NCBI GenBank assembly: GCA_033344875.1
Contig: JAWPMO010000001.1
Span: 2,939,595 to 3,003,594, forward strand
Length of the DNA stretch: 64,000 bases
Reading direction: 5' to 3'
Source of the DNA: Ilumatobacteraceae bacterium
Lineage (GTDB): Bacteria; Actinomycetota; Acidimicrobiia; Acidimicrobiales; Ilumatobacteraceae
Part shown: positions 17,716 to 25,762 of the stretch, one piece after another
Layout: the number at the start of each line of letters is the position of its first letter
Numbering within the stretch: the stretch's first letter is position 1
Translations under genes and position numbers: made by a program
Notes under the pieces: generated by a model
Database searches by the model: none
What the model was told of the DNA's origin: nothing
Seen by the model: the letters and a program-made list of their open reading frames with translations, nothing else

Positions 17716-18888
17716 TTACATCTCGTAGCCGTCACTGGATACGCCGACGTCTCCATCGGCATCCTGAGCGTCCTTCTTCACTGATTCGTTCGACGATTCG
17801 TCTTTGCGGACGAATTGGTTTGGATCGAGTTCGAGCAACGAGCGCTCGATCTCCTCGAGACGATCGAGCTGCACGGCCGTCGACACGTCCATCGTGGCGT
17901 CTTGCAGCTGGGTCTCGACATCGGTCATGCGCACGACGAGACCGTCGGTCTTCTCCGCGATGTTCTTCTCGAGACGCTCCATCTCGATGCGAACGAGCAT
18001 CGCCTCACCGGCGGCACTCGACATCTTGTCCTTGAGTTCTTCGAGCGCGTCCTGGTCGATGCCCTCGACCGACTCGGACAGCGCCTCGATCCGACGGTCG
18101 GTCTCGACGAAGCGATCCTCGAACTTCGCGATCCGCTCGTTGAGCACCGTCATCGTCTCGTCGAGGCCGGTGCTGACACGGCCGACGTGGGCCTGGATGT
18201 CGGCGATCTGCTGGCCGGCGTCTTCCTTCATCCGGCTCTCGGCGGCGAGCAGCCGGTTGTTGAAACGGTCCTCGGCGTCGTTGACCTTCGCCGAGACCGA
18301 CTGACCGACCTCGTTCTGGAACCGGCGCACCGACGAGTCGTTCTCCTCGACGAGCTGCTTCAGTGTGGCGATCTGTTCGGCGACGTCGGTCTTGAGGGTC
18401 TCGCCGAGCTCATCCTGCTTGGCCTCCATCTGCGACGACACGTCGTTGAAGTAGGTGACCATGCGAGCGGCCTGCTCGTCGAACTTGCGAAGGTTGGTGT
18501 CGAGACCGTCGACCTTGCGGGTCATCGCCTCGTAGTCGTCTCGCAGACCACCGACGACCGGTCGGACCGCCTCGGTGACCAGCCCGTCGAGACCGGACGT
18601 GGCATCGTCGAGGCGGCGCGTCTGACGCGTGTCGGCCTCGGCGATCTTCTGCTCGATCGTCGACCGAGTCTGGTCGGTGTACTCAGAGGCCTTGGCCTGG
18701 TTCTGCTCGACCGCCGCGGCGATCGCAGCGATCTGCTCGCGGAACTCCTGGCGCATCTCGGCTCGCTCACGCTCGCCCTGCTCGCGCAGTCGGTCGACTT
18801 CGGCCACGACGGCGGACGCGTGACGTTCGAGTTCGGCCTGCACAGCAGACACCAAACCCTTTCGAAACTCGTCGATCTCACTCGTCAT
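17716..18888 (-). CDS. Long coiled-coil protein, first gene of the pilB-pilC operon
   Basis: 390 residues from ATG 18888 (MTSEIDEFRKGLVSAVQAELERHA). No signal or membrane segment. Almost the whole chain is heptad-like, rich in Glu, Asp, Gln, Arg and Ala, with repeated patterns such as LDETMTVLNERIAKFEDRF and ALEELKDKMSSAAG, reminiscent of apolipoprotein/myosin-like cytoplasmic scaffolds. The C-terminus is acidic and ends GYEM. It heads the operon with pilB and pilC, so it may be a pilus-polarity or assembly scaffold (inference). No named family recognised; relation to the shorter coiled-coil gene at 11394 is by style only. Confidence 0.75.
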   Translation of the reverse strand: MTSEIDEFRKGLVSAVQAELERHASAVVAEVDRLREQGERERAEMRQEFREQIAAIAAAVEQNQAKASEYTDQTRSTIEQKIAEADTRQTRRLDDATSGLDGLVTEAVRPVVGGLRDDYEAMTRKVDGLDTNLRKFDEQAARMVTYFNDVSSQMEAKQDELGETLKTDVAEQIATLKQLVEENDSSVRRFQNEVGQSVSAKVNDAEDRFNNRLLAAESRMKEDAGQQIADIQAHVGRVSTGLDETMTVLNERIAKFEDRFVETDRRIEALSESVEGIDQDALEELKDKMSSAAGEAMLVRIEMERLEKNIAEKTDGLVVRMTDVETQLQDATMDVSTAVQLDRLEEIERSLLELDPNQFVRKDESSNESVKKDAQDADGDVGVSSDGYEM

Positions 18889-18957
18889 GTCAGAAACGAT
18901 CCTCCCGCTGGACCGCCACAGGTTCGTGGCGGCGAACCCTTGTGGGTCACGAGCCAC

Positions 18958-18985
18958 CTATCGGTCGAAGCTCCGGGAAGCTTGA
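18958..18985 (-). promoter_or_regulatory. FliA/WhiG-like promoter of the coiled-coil/pilB/pilC operon
   Basis: On the minus strand: TCAAGCTT-N12-ACCGATAG, 70 bases before the start at 18888. The -35 TCAAG and the spacing match the sites at 11309 and 19083 exactly. Confidence 0.6.
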
Positions 18986-19082
18986 GGAACCGCAGACGAT
19001 TGGACGCCGGCGCGATACCCCCGAAAAGAGTGGTCTCGATCTCCATGCTCGCACTCTTGTCCTCGTGAGTGTTCGCTTTTGC

Positions 19083-19110
19083 TCAAGATAGTCGATGGCG
19101 CCCCCGATAG
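19083..19110 (+). promoter_or_regulatory. FliA/WhiG-like promoter of the conservon operon
   Basis: TCAAGATA-N12-CCCGATAG, about 107 bases before the kinase start at 19217. Back to back with the pilB operon promoter. Nothing else was recognised in the 328-bp divergent gap 18889-19216 apart from these two sites. Confidence 0.6.
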
Positions 19111-19216
19111 AGGTTCGACACGCTCGATCGCCGACGTGCTCAACGGATGCCGCCGGGAACGGCGAATCCACAGGACACGGCGACCGATCAGGAACCAACC
19201 GAAGGAAACGCCTTAC

Positions 19217-22200
19217 ATGCGACGCCTCTCACTTTCGACCAAGCTGTTCGCCGCCGCCCTGCCCCTCATCATCGCGGTCGGCGGCCTGCTCGCACTCACC
19301 GTGCGCAGCGACCTCGACAAGATCGAGCGCGCCGAGAGCGGCGCCGACCTGGGCAGCGTGTGGGAGCCACTGATCACCGCCCTGAACGCCGTGGAGGCCG
19401 AGGCCGACACGCTCGACGACGACAGCGGTTCCGGCGACGTCGCCACCGCCGACGCCGGCGTCCGCCGTGTGACCGACCAGGCACTCAACGACCTGCGTCT
19501 CTCGATCGAGGGGCTCGGCGCCTTCGAGGCCGCCAGCGCCCACGTGACCGCAGGACGTTCCGCACTCTCCGCCGCCCGCCGCAACATCGACATGGCGGCG
19601 ATCGCACCGGAGATGGCCACCGACGTCGACCCGATCGATGCGTACGCCATGGCCGCCCGGGAGTTCGTGGCCGTCGGCCAGCTCCTCCCGTCGGAAGCCG
19701 GCGATGCCGAGCTCGGCCGTGAGCTGCTCGCCGTCGTGAAGCTCGCCGAAGCCAAGCTGCACGCCAACGACGTCCTCGCCGGCACCCGTGCCTGGGAGAC
19801 CGACCCCACCGACAACTCCCCGCTGGCGCAGTCGCGAGCCGCCTATGCCAGCCTCCTCACCACGTTCGGTGAGTTCGAGGCCATCGCCCCCGAAGACTGG
19901 GGCGCCGAGTTCCGCCAGTCCGGGTTCACGACCACGCTCGGTCGCTACAACACCGAACTCACCAGCGCCGCCCGTGCGGCCGACGCCGGGACCGTCGAAC
20001 TGTTCGACAGCGCCGGCTTCGACACCTTCATCGACCAGGTCGTCGACTTCGAGCGCACGATCAGCCAGAGCATCGTCGAGGGCGCCAACGCCCAGGCCGA
20101 CGCCACCCGCTCCGCCACGCTGCGTCGCATCGGCATCATCCTCGCCGTCGTCCTCGTCGGTGCGATCGTCGCCTGGTTCATCACCCGCTCGGTGACCCGC
20201 CGGGTCAAGGCGGTCGCCAACAGCGCCAACAAGGTCGCCTCCGATCAGCTGCCGGCACTCGTCGAAGCACTCCGCGATCCTCGCGGCAAGGCGGTGCTCC
20301 CCGAGATCGAACCGGTCGACGCCAAGGGCAGCGACGACCTCGCCGACCTGGCGCACGCCTTCAACTCGATGCAGGAGACCCTCATCGACGTGGCCCACGA
20401 GCAGGTCGAAGTGCTCCGCCGTGGCGTGTCCGACATCTTCATCACGATGGCCCGACGGAACCGGTCGCTCATCGACCGGCAGCTCTCGATGCTCGACGAG
20501 TTCGAGGCCAGCGTCGACGACCACCAGGTGTTGTCGAACTACTACCAGCTCGACCACCTCGCCACCCGCATGCGCCGCAACAGCGAATCGCTGCTCGTGC
20601 TCGCGAACGCCGAGCCGAAGCGTCGCCGGGTCAAGGCCACCGAGATCGACGACGTCGTGCGTGCCTCGATCGGTGAGGTCGAGGACTACCGCCGCATCGA
20701 GATCCAGCACCTCGAGAGCCTGCAGGTCCGCGGCAACGTCGTCGCCGACATCTCGCACCTCATCGCCGAGCTGCTCGACAATGCCACCTCGTTCAGCCCT
20801 CCGGGCAGCGCGGTCCGCATCGGCGGCCGTCGTGCCGACGACTCCTACATGCTCCGCATCGTCGACGACGGCGTCGGCATCGGACCGGACCGGTTGTCCG
20901 AACTCAACGAACTGCTCCGTGAGCCGCCGATCGTCGGCCTCTCGGTCGAGTCGACGCTCGGTATCTCCGTCGTGTCGCTGCTCGCCAACAAGCACGGCAT
21001 CAACGTGACGCTCAGCGCCGGCAGCCCCGGACTCACCGTCGACGTCGTCCTCCCGAGCAGCCTGTTCGGACCGATGGACGCCCCGGCCGAGCAGCCGCCC
21101 GCGGTCGCCGCCGAGCCGCAGCAGACCGGCGAGCAGATGATCGCCTGGAACGACCAACCGGTCGCCGCCGCCACCGCCGAACCGGCCACTGCCGAGCCCG
21201 CTGTCGTCGAGCCGGCTGTTGCCGAGCCGGCCGTTGCCGAGCCGGCCGTTGCCGAGCCGGCCGCTGCCGAGCCGATGGCCGTTGCCGAGCCGGCCGTGAC
21301 GGTCGAGCCGTCGGAGTCGCCCAGCGTGGCGCCGTCGCCGGAGCCGTTGCGGATCCCCGAGCCGGTCGAGGAGCCCGTCGTGGCTGCCGAGCCGATGGTC
21401 GCCGAGGAACCGGTCGTGGCCGAGCCGACGGTCGCCGAGCCGACCCTCGCCGAGCCGATGGTCGCTGCCGAGCCGATGGTCGCTGCCGAGTCGGCAGCCC
21501 CCGTGGCAGCCGAACCCTCCGACTGGACGAAGATGTCGCTCGACCTCTCGTCGTTCGACTCATCGTGGGACACCCCGGCATCCGCCGAACCGACTCCTGC
21601 CGAACCGGCGCTGCCGAGTGTCGAGCCAGCACCGGTCGCCGAGGTCGCCCCCGAACCGGCGCTGCCGAGCGTCGACCCCGCACCGGTCGCCGAGGTCACA
21701 CCCGCACCGGTCGCCGAGGTCACACCCGCACCGGTCATCGAGGTCACACCCGAACCGGTCGCCGAGGTCACACCCGAGCCGGTCGCCGAGCCGGCCCCAC
21801 CCGCCGTGCCGGCCGCGCCGAACTTCAACCTGCCGCCGCCGGCGTCGGCCCGACCCGAGTTCGACGTGCCGCCGGCACCCCCGATGTCGGCCAACGGTCT
21901 CAGCCGCCGTCCGGTCAGCCCCGACACCGCACGGCCCGCACCGACCCCGACCGTCACCGACACCGCACCGGCCCTGCCGACCCGCACACAGCGCGGCACC
22001 GGCCCCGAAGGCCCCGACCGACTCGCGATGCCGGCGAACGCCTCGGGCGACAGCCCGGTCACCACCAGCGAACCGGGTGCGCTCCAGGCTGCGCTCGCCG
22101 CCTTCGACAGTGGCCGAGCCGCCGTCAACGCACCCGCTGCCGCCTCGCTCCCGACCCGTGACCGGGTCGGCGAATCGGCACCGATCGTCGACGAACCGCT

Positions 22201-22351
22201 GCCCGTCACCCAGAGCCGGGTCGACCCGAGCGCACTGCGCGACCGCCTGCGGGCGTTCCAGTCCGAGTTCACCAGCGCCTCCGGCGACAACGCCGGGGGC
22301 CACGACATCTACACCGACCAGAACCCTGATCTCGGAGGGGATCCCCGATGA
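19217..22351 (+). CDS. Conservon sensor histidine kinase (CvnA-like)
   Basis: 1044 residues from ATG 19217 with GAAGGAAAC upstream. Membrane helix at ~11-30; extracellular helical sensor ~35-295 resembling nitrate/nitrite-sensing NIT domains; second helix ~302-320; HAMP ~320-395; a DHp-like region with LDHLATRMRRNSESLLVLAN; HATPase_c ~490-620 with N box AELLDNATSFSPPGS and DDGVGIGPDRL. Residues ~625-1020 are low complexity, with degenerate AVAEP pentapeptides and many Pro/Glu/Val. In Streptomyces CvnA acts with CvnB-D as a receptor complex; here the same four genes follow with 4-bp overlap. Probably senses an external signal and controls the GTPase. Confidence 0.88.
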   Translation: MRRLSLSTKLFAAALPLIIAVGGLLALTVRSDLDKIERAESGADLGSVWEPLITALNAVEAEADTLDDDSGSGDVATADAGVRRVTDQALNDLRLSIEGLGAFEAASAHVTAGRSALSAARRNIDMAAIAPEMATDVDPIDAYAMAAREFVAVGQLLPSEAGDAELGRELLAVVKLAEAKLHANDVLAGTRAWETDPTDNSPLAQSRAAYASLLTTFGEFEAIAPEDWGAEFRQSGFTTTLGRYNTELTSAARAADAGTVELFDSAGFDTFIDQVVDFERTISQSIVEGANAQADATRSATLRRIGIILAVVLVGAIVAWFITRSVTRRVKAVANSANKVASDQLPALVEALRDPRGKAVLPEIEPVDAKGSDDLADLAHAFNSMQETLIDVAHEQVEVLRRGVSDIFITMARRNRSLIDRQLSMLDEFEASVDDHQVLSNYYQLDHLATRMRRNSESLLVLANAEPKRRRVKATEIDDVVRASIGEVEDYRRIEIQHLESLQVRGNVVADISHLIAELLDNATSFSPPGSAVRIGGRRADDSYMLRIVDDGVGIGPDRLSELNELLREPPIVGLSVESTLGISVVSLLANKHGINVTLSAGSPGLTVDVVLPSSLFGPMDAPAEQPPAVAAEPQQTGEQMIAWNDQPVAAATAEPATAEPAVVEPAVAEPAVAEPAVAEPAAAEPMAVAEPAVTVEPSESPSVAPSPEPLRIPEPVEEPVVAAEPMVAEEPVVAEPTVAEPTLAEPMVAAEPMVAAESAAPVAAEPSDWTKMSLDLSSFDSSWDTPASAEPTPAEPALPSVEPAPVAEVAPEPALPSVDPAPVAEVTPAPVAEVTPAPVIEVTPEPVAEVTPEPVAEPAPPAVPAAPNFNLPPPASARPEFDVPPAPPMSANGLSRRPVSPDTARPAPTPTVTDTAPALPTRTQRGTGPEGPDRLAMPANASGDSPVTTSEPGALQAALAAFDSGRAAVNAPAAASLPTRDRVGESAPIVDEPLPVTQSRVDPSALRDRLRAFQSEFTSASGDNAGGHDIYTDQNPDLGGDPR

Positions 22352-22767
22352 ACGCAGCAGCAGAGAACCTCAACTGGCTCGTTGGACGTTTCGTCCAGCA
22401 GGTCGCCGCCGTTCGACAGGCCGTCGTGGTCTCGTCCGATGGATTGCCCCTCGCCGTCTCCGACGGTGTCGACCGGGAGGCAGGCGAACGACTCGCCGCC
22501 GTCGCCTCGGGCATGATCGGGCTCGCCTACGGATCGGCCGGACGCTTCGGCGCCGGTGCGGTCTCGAACGTGATCATCGAAATGGAACAGGGCTGGATGT
22601 TCGTCACCGGCATCCGGGACGGCTCACTCATGTGCGTCGTCACGGGAGCCAACGCCGACATCGGCACGATCGGCTACGAGATCGCCGTGTTCGCAGACCG
22701 CGCCGGTGACGTGCTCACCCCCGAGCTGCGAGAAGAACTCAAGAGCCTCATGCTCTCCAGGGGGTGA
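22348..22767 (+). CDS. Roadblock/LC7 domain protein (CvnB-like)
   Basis: 139 residues; ATGA overlap with the kinase stop. Roadblock/LC7 fold: NWLVGRFVQQVAAVRQAVVVSSDGLPLAVSDGVDREAGERLAAVASGMIGLAYGSAGRFG is characteristic of CvnB proteins, which bind and regulate the small GTPase (GAP-like role, known from MglB and Cvn work). Cytoplasmic dimer expected. Second gene of the conservon. Confidence 0.93.
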   Translation: MNAAAENLNWLVGRFVQQVAAVRQAVVVSSDGLPLAVSDGVDREAGERLAAVASGMIGLAYGSAGRFGAGAVSNVIIEMEQGWMFVTGIRDGSLMCVVTGANADIGTIGYEIAVFADRAGDVLTPELREELKSLMLSRG

Positions 22768-22769
22768 CC

Positions 22770-23159
22770 ATGATCGACGAGACCGAACTCCTCGGTGATG
22801 ACATCGAGGCCGATGACGAAGGCGACGCAACCGGCCGTCTGATTCGGCCGTATGCCATCACGGGCGGTCGCACGGGTGGCGAGGTCGAGATCGGCCTCGA
22901 GTCACAGATCCAGGCGAGCACCCGTGCCTCGCAGCACCTCGGTGTCTATCGCTGGGAAGCTGCCCGGCTCATCGAGCTCGTGCAGACCCCGATGGCACTC
23001 ATCGAGCTCTCCGCTCGGCTCGAGCTCCCGCTGGGCGTCGCCCGCGTGCTCGTCGCCGACCTCATCGCCGACGGCGCCGTGGTCCTCCACCAACCCGTCA
23101 CCACACAGAACTTCGGAAGTCTCTTGGAAAGGGTGCTCGACGGTGTCCGCAACCTCTGA
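22770..23159 (+). CDS. DUF742 protein (CvnC-like)
   Basis: 129 residues from ATG 22770, which has CCAGGGGG eight bases upstream; a GTG at 22764 overlaps the previous stop as GTGA and is possible. The sequence GRLIRPYAITGGRT, then LIELVQTPMALIELSARLELPLGVARVLVADLIADGAVVLHQP is the DUF742 winged-helix-like signature. CvnC partners the kinase, roadblock and GTPase proteins in Streptomyces. Confidence 0.92.
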   Translation: MIDETELLGDDIEADDEGDATGRLIRPYAITGGRTGGEVEIGLESQIQASTRASQHLGVYRWEAARLIELVQTPMALIELSARLELPLGVARVLVADLIADGAVVLHQPVTTQNFGSLLERVLDGVRNL

Positions 23160-23739
23160 TCCCACCGCTGCACCGGGCAAGATCCCGGTCAAGATCGTCG
23201 TGGCCGGCGGCTTCGGCGTCGGCAAGTCGACGTTCGTCAACACGATCTCGGAAATCGAGCCGCTCCGGTCCGAGGCGATGATGACCACCGCGTCCGCCGA
23301 CGTCGACGACCTGTCGCACATCTCCAAGAAGGAGACGACCACGGTCGCGATGGACTTCGGTCGCATCTCGCTCACCCCCGAGATCGTGCTGTATCTGTTC
23401 GGCACACCCGGCCAGGAACGCTTCCACTTCATGTGGAACGAGCTGTCTCGCGGCGCGATCGGGGCCGTCATCCTGGCCGACACCCGACGGCTGGGCGACT
23501 GCTTCGCCGCGATCGACTACTTCGAGGCGCGCAGCATGCCGTTCATCGTCGCGGTGAACCCGTTCGACGGACAGAAGACGCACGCGATCGAAGCGGTCCG
23601 CGAGGCCGTGCAGGTCGACGGCAACGTTCCGATGCTGTTCTGCGACGCACGCCAGCGCGAAGACGTCAAGAACGGTCTGATCGCACTCGTCGAACTCGCG
23701 CTCCTGCGTGAACGATCTCAGGCCCAAGTTCGGGCCTGA
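23143..23739 (+). CDS. Small Ras-like GTPase (CvnD-like)
   Basis: 198 residues from GTG 23143, overlapping the DUF742 gene by 17 bp. P-loop VAGGFGVGKSTFVN; switch region with SHISKKETTTVAMDFGRI; G3 replaced by LFGTPGQERFHFMW; G4 written as NPFDG instead of NKxD, as in other CvnD/MglA-like proteins; G5-like CDARQRED. Molecular switch output of the conservon, cytoplasmic. In Myxococcus the related MglA/MglB pair sets pole-specific type IV pilus activity; the pilus genes next door make a similar link attractive but unproven. Confidence 0.93.
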   Translation: MSATSDPTAAPGKIPVKIVVAGGFGVGKSTFVNTISEIEPLRSEAMMTTASADVDDLSHISKKETTTVAMDFGRISLTPEIVLYLFGTPGQERFHFMWNELSRGAIGAVILADTRRLGDCFAAIDYFEARSMPFIVAVNPFDGQKTHAIEAVREAVQVDGNVPMLFCDARQREDVKNGLIALVELALLRERSQAQVRA

Positions 23740-23836
23740 TCGCCATCCCCCAAGCGGCCCAGGCCGTGTCGTGTCGTTGGTCGGCGGACCCAACACACGG
23801 CACGGCCACGGGTAGCCGCCCGAGGACCGATCGCAG

Positions 23837-23902
23837 CCGATTGCAGTGATTGACCCGGCCGATTGCAGCCGTTGACCCGGCCGATTGCAGAGGTTGACTC
23901 GC
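23837..23902. repeat. 22-bp tandem repeat, three copies
   Basis: Three back-to-back copies of CCGATTGCAGNNNTTGAC plus four more bases, at 23837, 23859 and 23881. It lies just before repeat array 1 and is unrelated to it in sequence. Noncoding; function unknown. Confidence 0.85.
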
Positions 23903-23929
23903 GTGGCTGATTCGAGTGGCGGCGCGCCG

Positions 23930-24732
23930 TGTCGCGAACCTGCGGCCCACGGGCGCAAACCCGCGACACACCCCACCGGCCCCTGAACCGAACGCACACC
24001 ATGTCGCGAACCTGCGCCCCACCGACGCAAACCCGCGACACACCCCCAAGTCCTAGTAGCCGAACCCAGACCGTGTCGCGAACCTGCGGCCCACCGACGC
24101 AAACCCGCGACACACCCCACCCGGACCCCACCCACCGCCAGACCGCGTCGCGAACCTGAGCCCCACCGACGCAAACCCGCGACACACCCCACCGGCCCCT
24201 GAACCGAACGCACACCATGTCGCGAACCTGAGGCCCACGGACGCAAACCCGCGACACACCCCACCCGGACCCACCCACCGCCAGATCGCGTCGCGAACCT
24301 GCGGCCCATCCGACACCGTGTCGCGCACCTGAGCCCCACGGCCCCAAGAACGCGACACACCCCACCCGGACCCACCCACCGCCAGACCGCGTCGCGAACC
24401 TGCGGCCCATCCGACACCGTGTCGCGCACCTGAGCCCCACGGCCCCAAGAACGCGACACACCCCCAAGTCCTGGTAGCCGAACCCAGACCGTGTCGCGAA
24501 CCTGCAGCCCACGGACGCAAACCCGCGACACACCCCACCCGGACCCACCCACAGCCAGCCGTGCCGCGAACCTGCGATCCATCCGACACCATGTCGCGCA
24601 CCTGAGCCCCACAGCCCCAAGAACGCGACACACCCCCAAATCCTGGTAGCCGAACCCAGACCGTGTCGCGAACCTGCGGCCCATCCGACACCATGTCGCG
24701 CACCTGAGCCCCACGGCCCCAAGAACGCGACA
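23930..24732. repeat. Array 1 of 39-bp palindrome-ended elements
   Basis: Ten complete elements of exactly 39 bp, each starting TGTCGCG (or CGTCGCG) and ending CGCGACA, the inverted complement, plus four left halves alone. Starts of complete ones: 23930, 24002, 24074, 24146, 24218, 24319, 24420, 24492, 24592, 24694. Most continue TGTCGCGAACCTG. They repeat with a period of 72 bp, or about 102 bp where an extra left half is present. The ~33-bp linkers come in three recurring types (beginning ACCGGCCCCTG, CAAGTCCT, ACCCGGACCC). Long frames across it are artefacts. It ends 25 bp before the nuclease-like gene. Confidence 0.93.
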
Positions 24733-24757
24733 CGGCGGTGCCTCGCGCGCCGGGCGG

Positions 24758-25690
24758 TCAGGCGGACGGGCGGGAGGATCGACCGGCGAGCGTGGTCCGT
24801 AGCACCTCGATCACCATCAGTGGGTCGTGGATCACCTGCTCGAAGGTGAACTCGAGCACGAGCTGTCCGAGCCGCTGCAGGTCGTTTCGGCGTCGGGCAT
24901 CCTTCGCCCGCTCGCGCGGGGAGGAATGGCCGCGGCCGCCGGACACCTCGACGACGACACCGTGATCGCCGAACGCGAAGTCGACACGCGCCACGTGACG
25001 TCCATCGAGTCGATGCACCACCTGCGGCGTTGGCACCGGTATTCCGGCGCCCTGGACCAGTTGGATGAACCTGCGCTCGAGCACGGTGTGCCCACCGGAC
25101 GATGTCAACACCGAGTAGAGGCGCCCCAACCCCCAGCTACCGGGGCCACGGATCAGGGCGAGTCGTTCGAAGATCAGCTCCAGCGTCGCGCCCCGCGTCC
25201 GGATCGCCGAGTCGACGGCCCGCTCGAGTTCGTCGGTCGAGGCTCGATCCCTGGCCAGGTCGATGACGGTGCGAATCGGCGACGTGGTCGGAAACCCGTC
25301 GACCGACACTCGGTCACGCGGTCGCCGGTAGGTCGTGGTGTGCACCGTGCACGGCACGGCGGATGGACGGCGGCCGCGACACGAACGGTCGATGGTGAAC
25401 TCCACCACTTCACCCTCGAAACCGTCGAAGCCGTGCAGTTGTGCAGCCGCCCGATGGCTCACCACGGTGGTCGGCCCGAGCGACCAGACGCCGGCCTGGA
25501 GATGCTGATGCCAGGTCTCGGGGGCGCCCGCGACTCGATAGACACCCTTGGCCACCCGCACGAGAATGCCCCGCCGGGCAACGTGACGCAGACGGCTCTG
25601 CTCGGCGGCGGGCACCTGGTCGGTGCGGACCAGGCCGTACTGCCGGCCGGCGATTGCCGAGATCTCGGCGATGAGTCGATCGACGTCCAT
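24758..25690 (-). CDS. AbiEi-like / DUF559 (Vsr-like nuclease fold) protein
   Basis: 310 residues from ATG 25690 (MDVDRLIAEISAIAGRQYGLV). Residues 1-75 are a winged-helix antitoxin-type AbiEi domain (QYGLVRTDQVPAAEQSRLRHVARRGILVRVAKGVYRVAG). The middle (TTVVSHRAAAQLHGFDGF) is the usual continuation. The C-terminus ~225-300 resembles DUF559, a Vsr-like PD-(D/E)XK nuclease fold: HVARVDFAFGDHGVVVEVSGGRGHSSPRERAKDARRRNDLQRLGQLVLEFTFEQV. The DF and EV pair is kept; the Asp often found after EV is Ser. Such solitary proteins are common in actinobacteria, function unknown. Here it sits exactly between two arrays of the 39-bp element. Confidence 0.82.
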   Translation of the reverse strand: MDVDRLIAEISAIAGRQYGLVRTDQVPAAEQSRLRHVARRGILVRVAKGVYRVAGAPETWHQHLQAGVWSLGPTTVVSHRAAAQLHGFDGFEGEVVEFTIDRSCRGRRPSAVPCTVHTTTYRRPRDRVSVDGFPTTSPIRTVIDLARDRASTDELERAVDSAIRTRGATLELIFERLALIRGPGSWGLGRLYSVLTSSGGHTVLERRFIQLVQGAGIPVPTPQVVHRLDGRHVARVDFAFGDHGVVVEVSGGRGHSSPRERAKDARRRNDLQRLGQLVLEFTFEQVIHDPLMVIEVLRTTLAGRSSRPSA

Positions 25691-25762
25691 GCCCGGACTG
25701 TGGGGAATGGGCGGCCTCAATCCGGAACGACGCGCCAGGATCGGTCCCCACCCGCATAGCCG

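Noticed and set aside
23098-24722. Long reading frames of 330-540 codons on the minus strand with repeated GSRHGVG-type peptides
   Set aside because: They run through repeat array 1 and antisense to the conservon genes; peptide repeats only mirror the DNA repeats.
23930-24732. Integron attC sites or Xer dif sites
   Set aside because: Ends do not match the attC core (RYYYAAC/GTTRRRY), there are no cassettes between units, and dif has 11+6+11 architecture.
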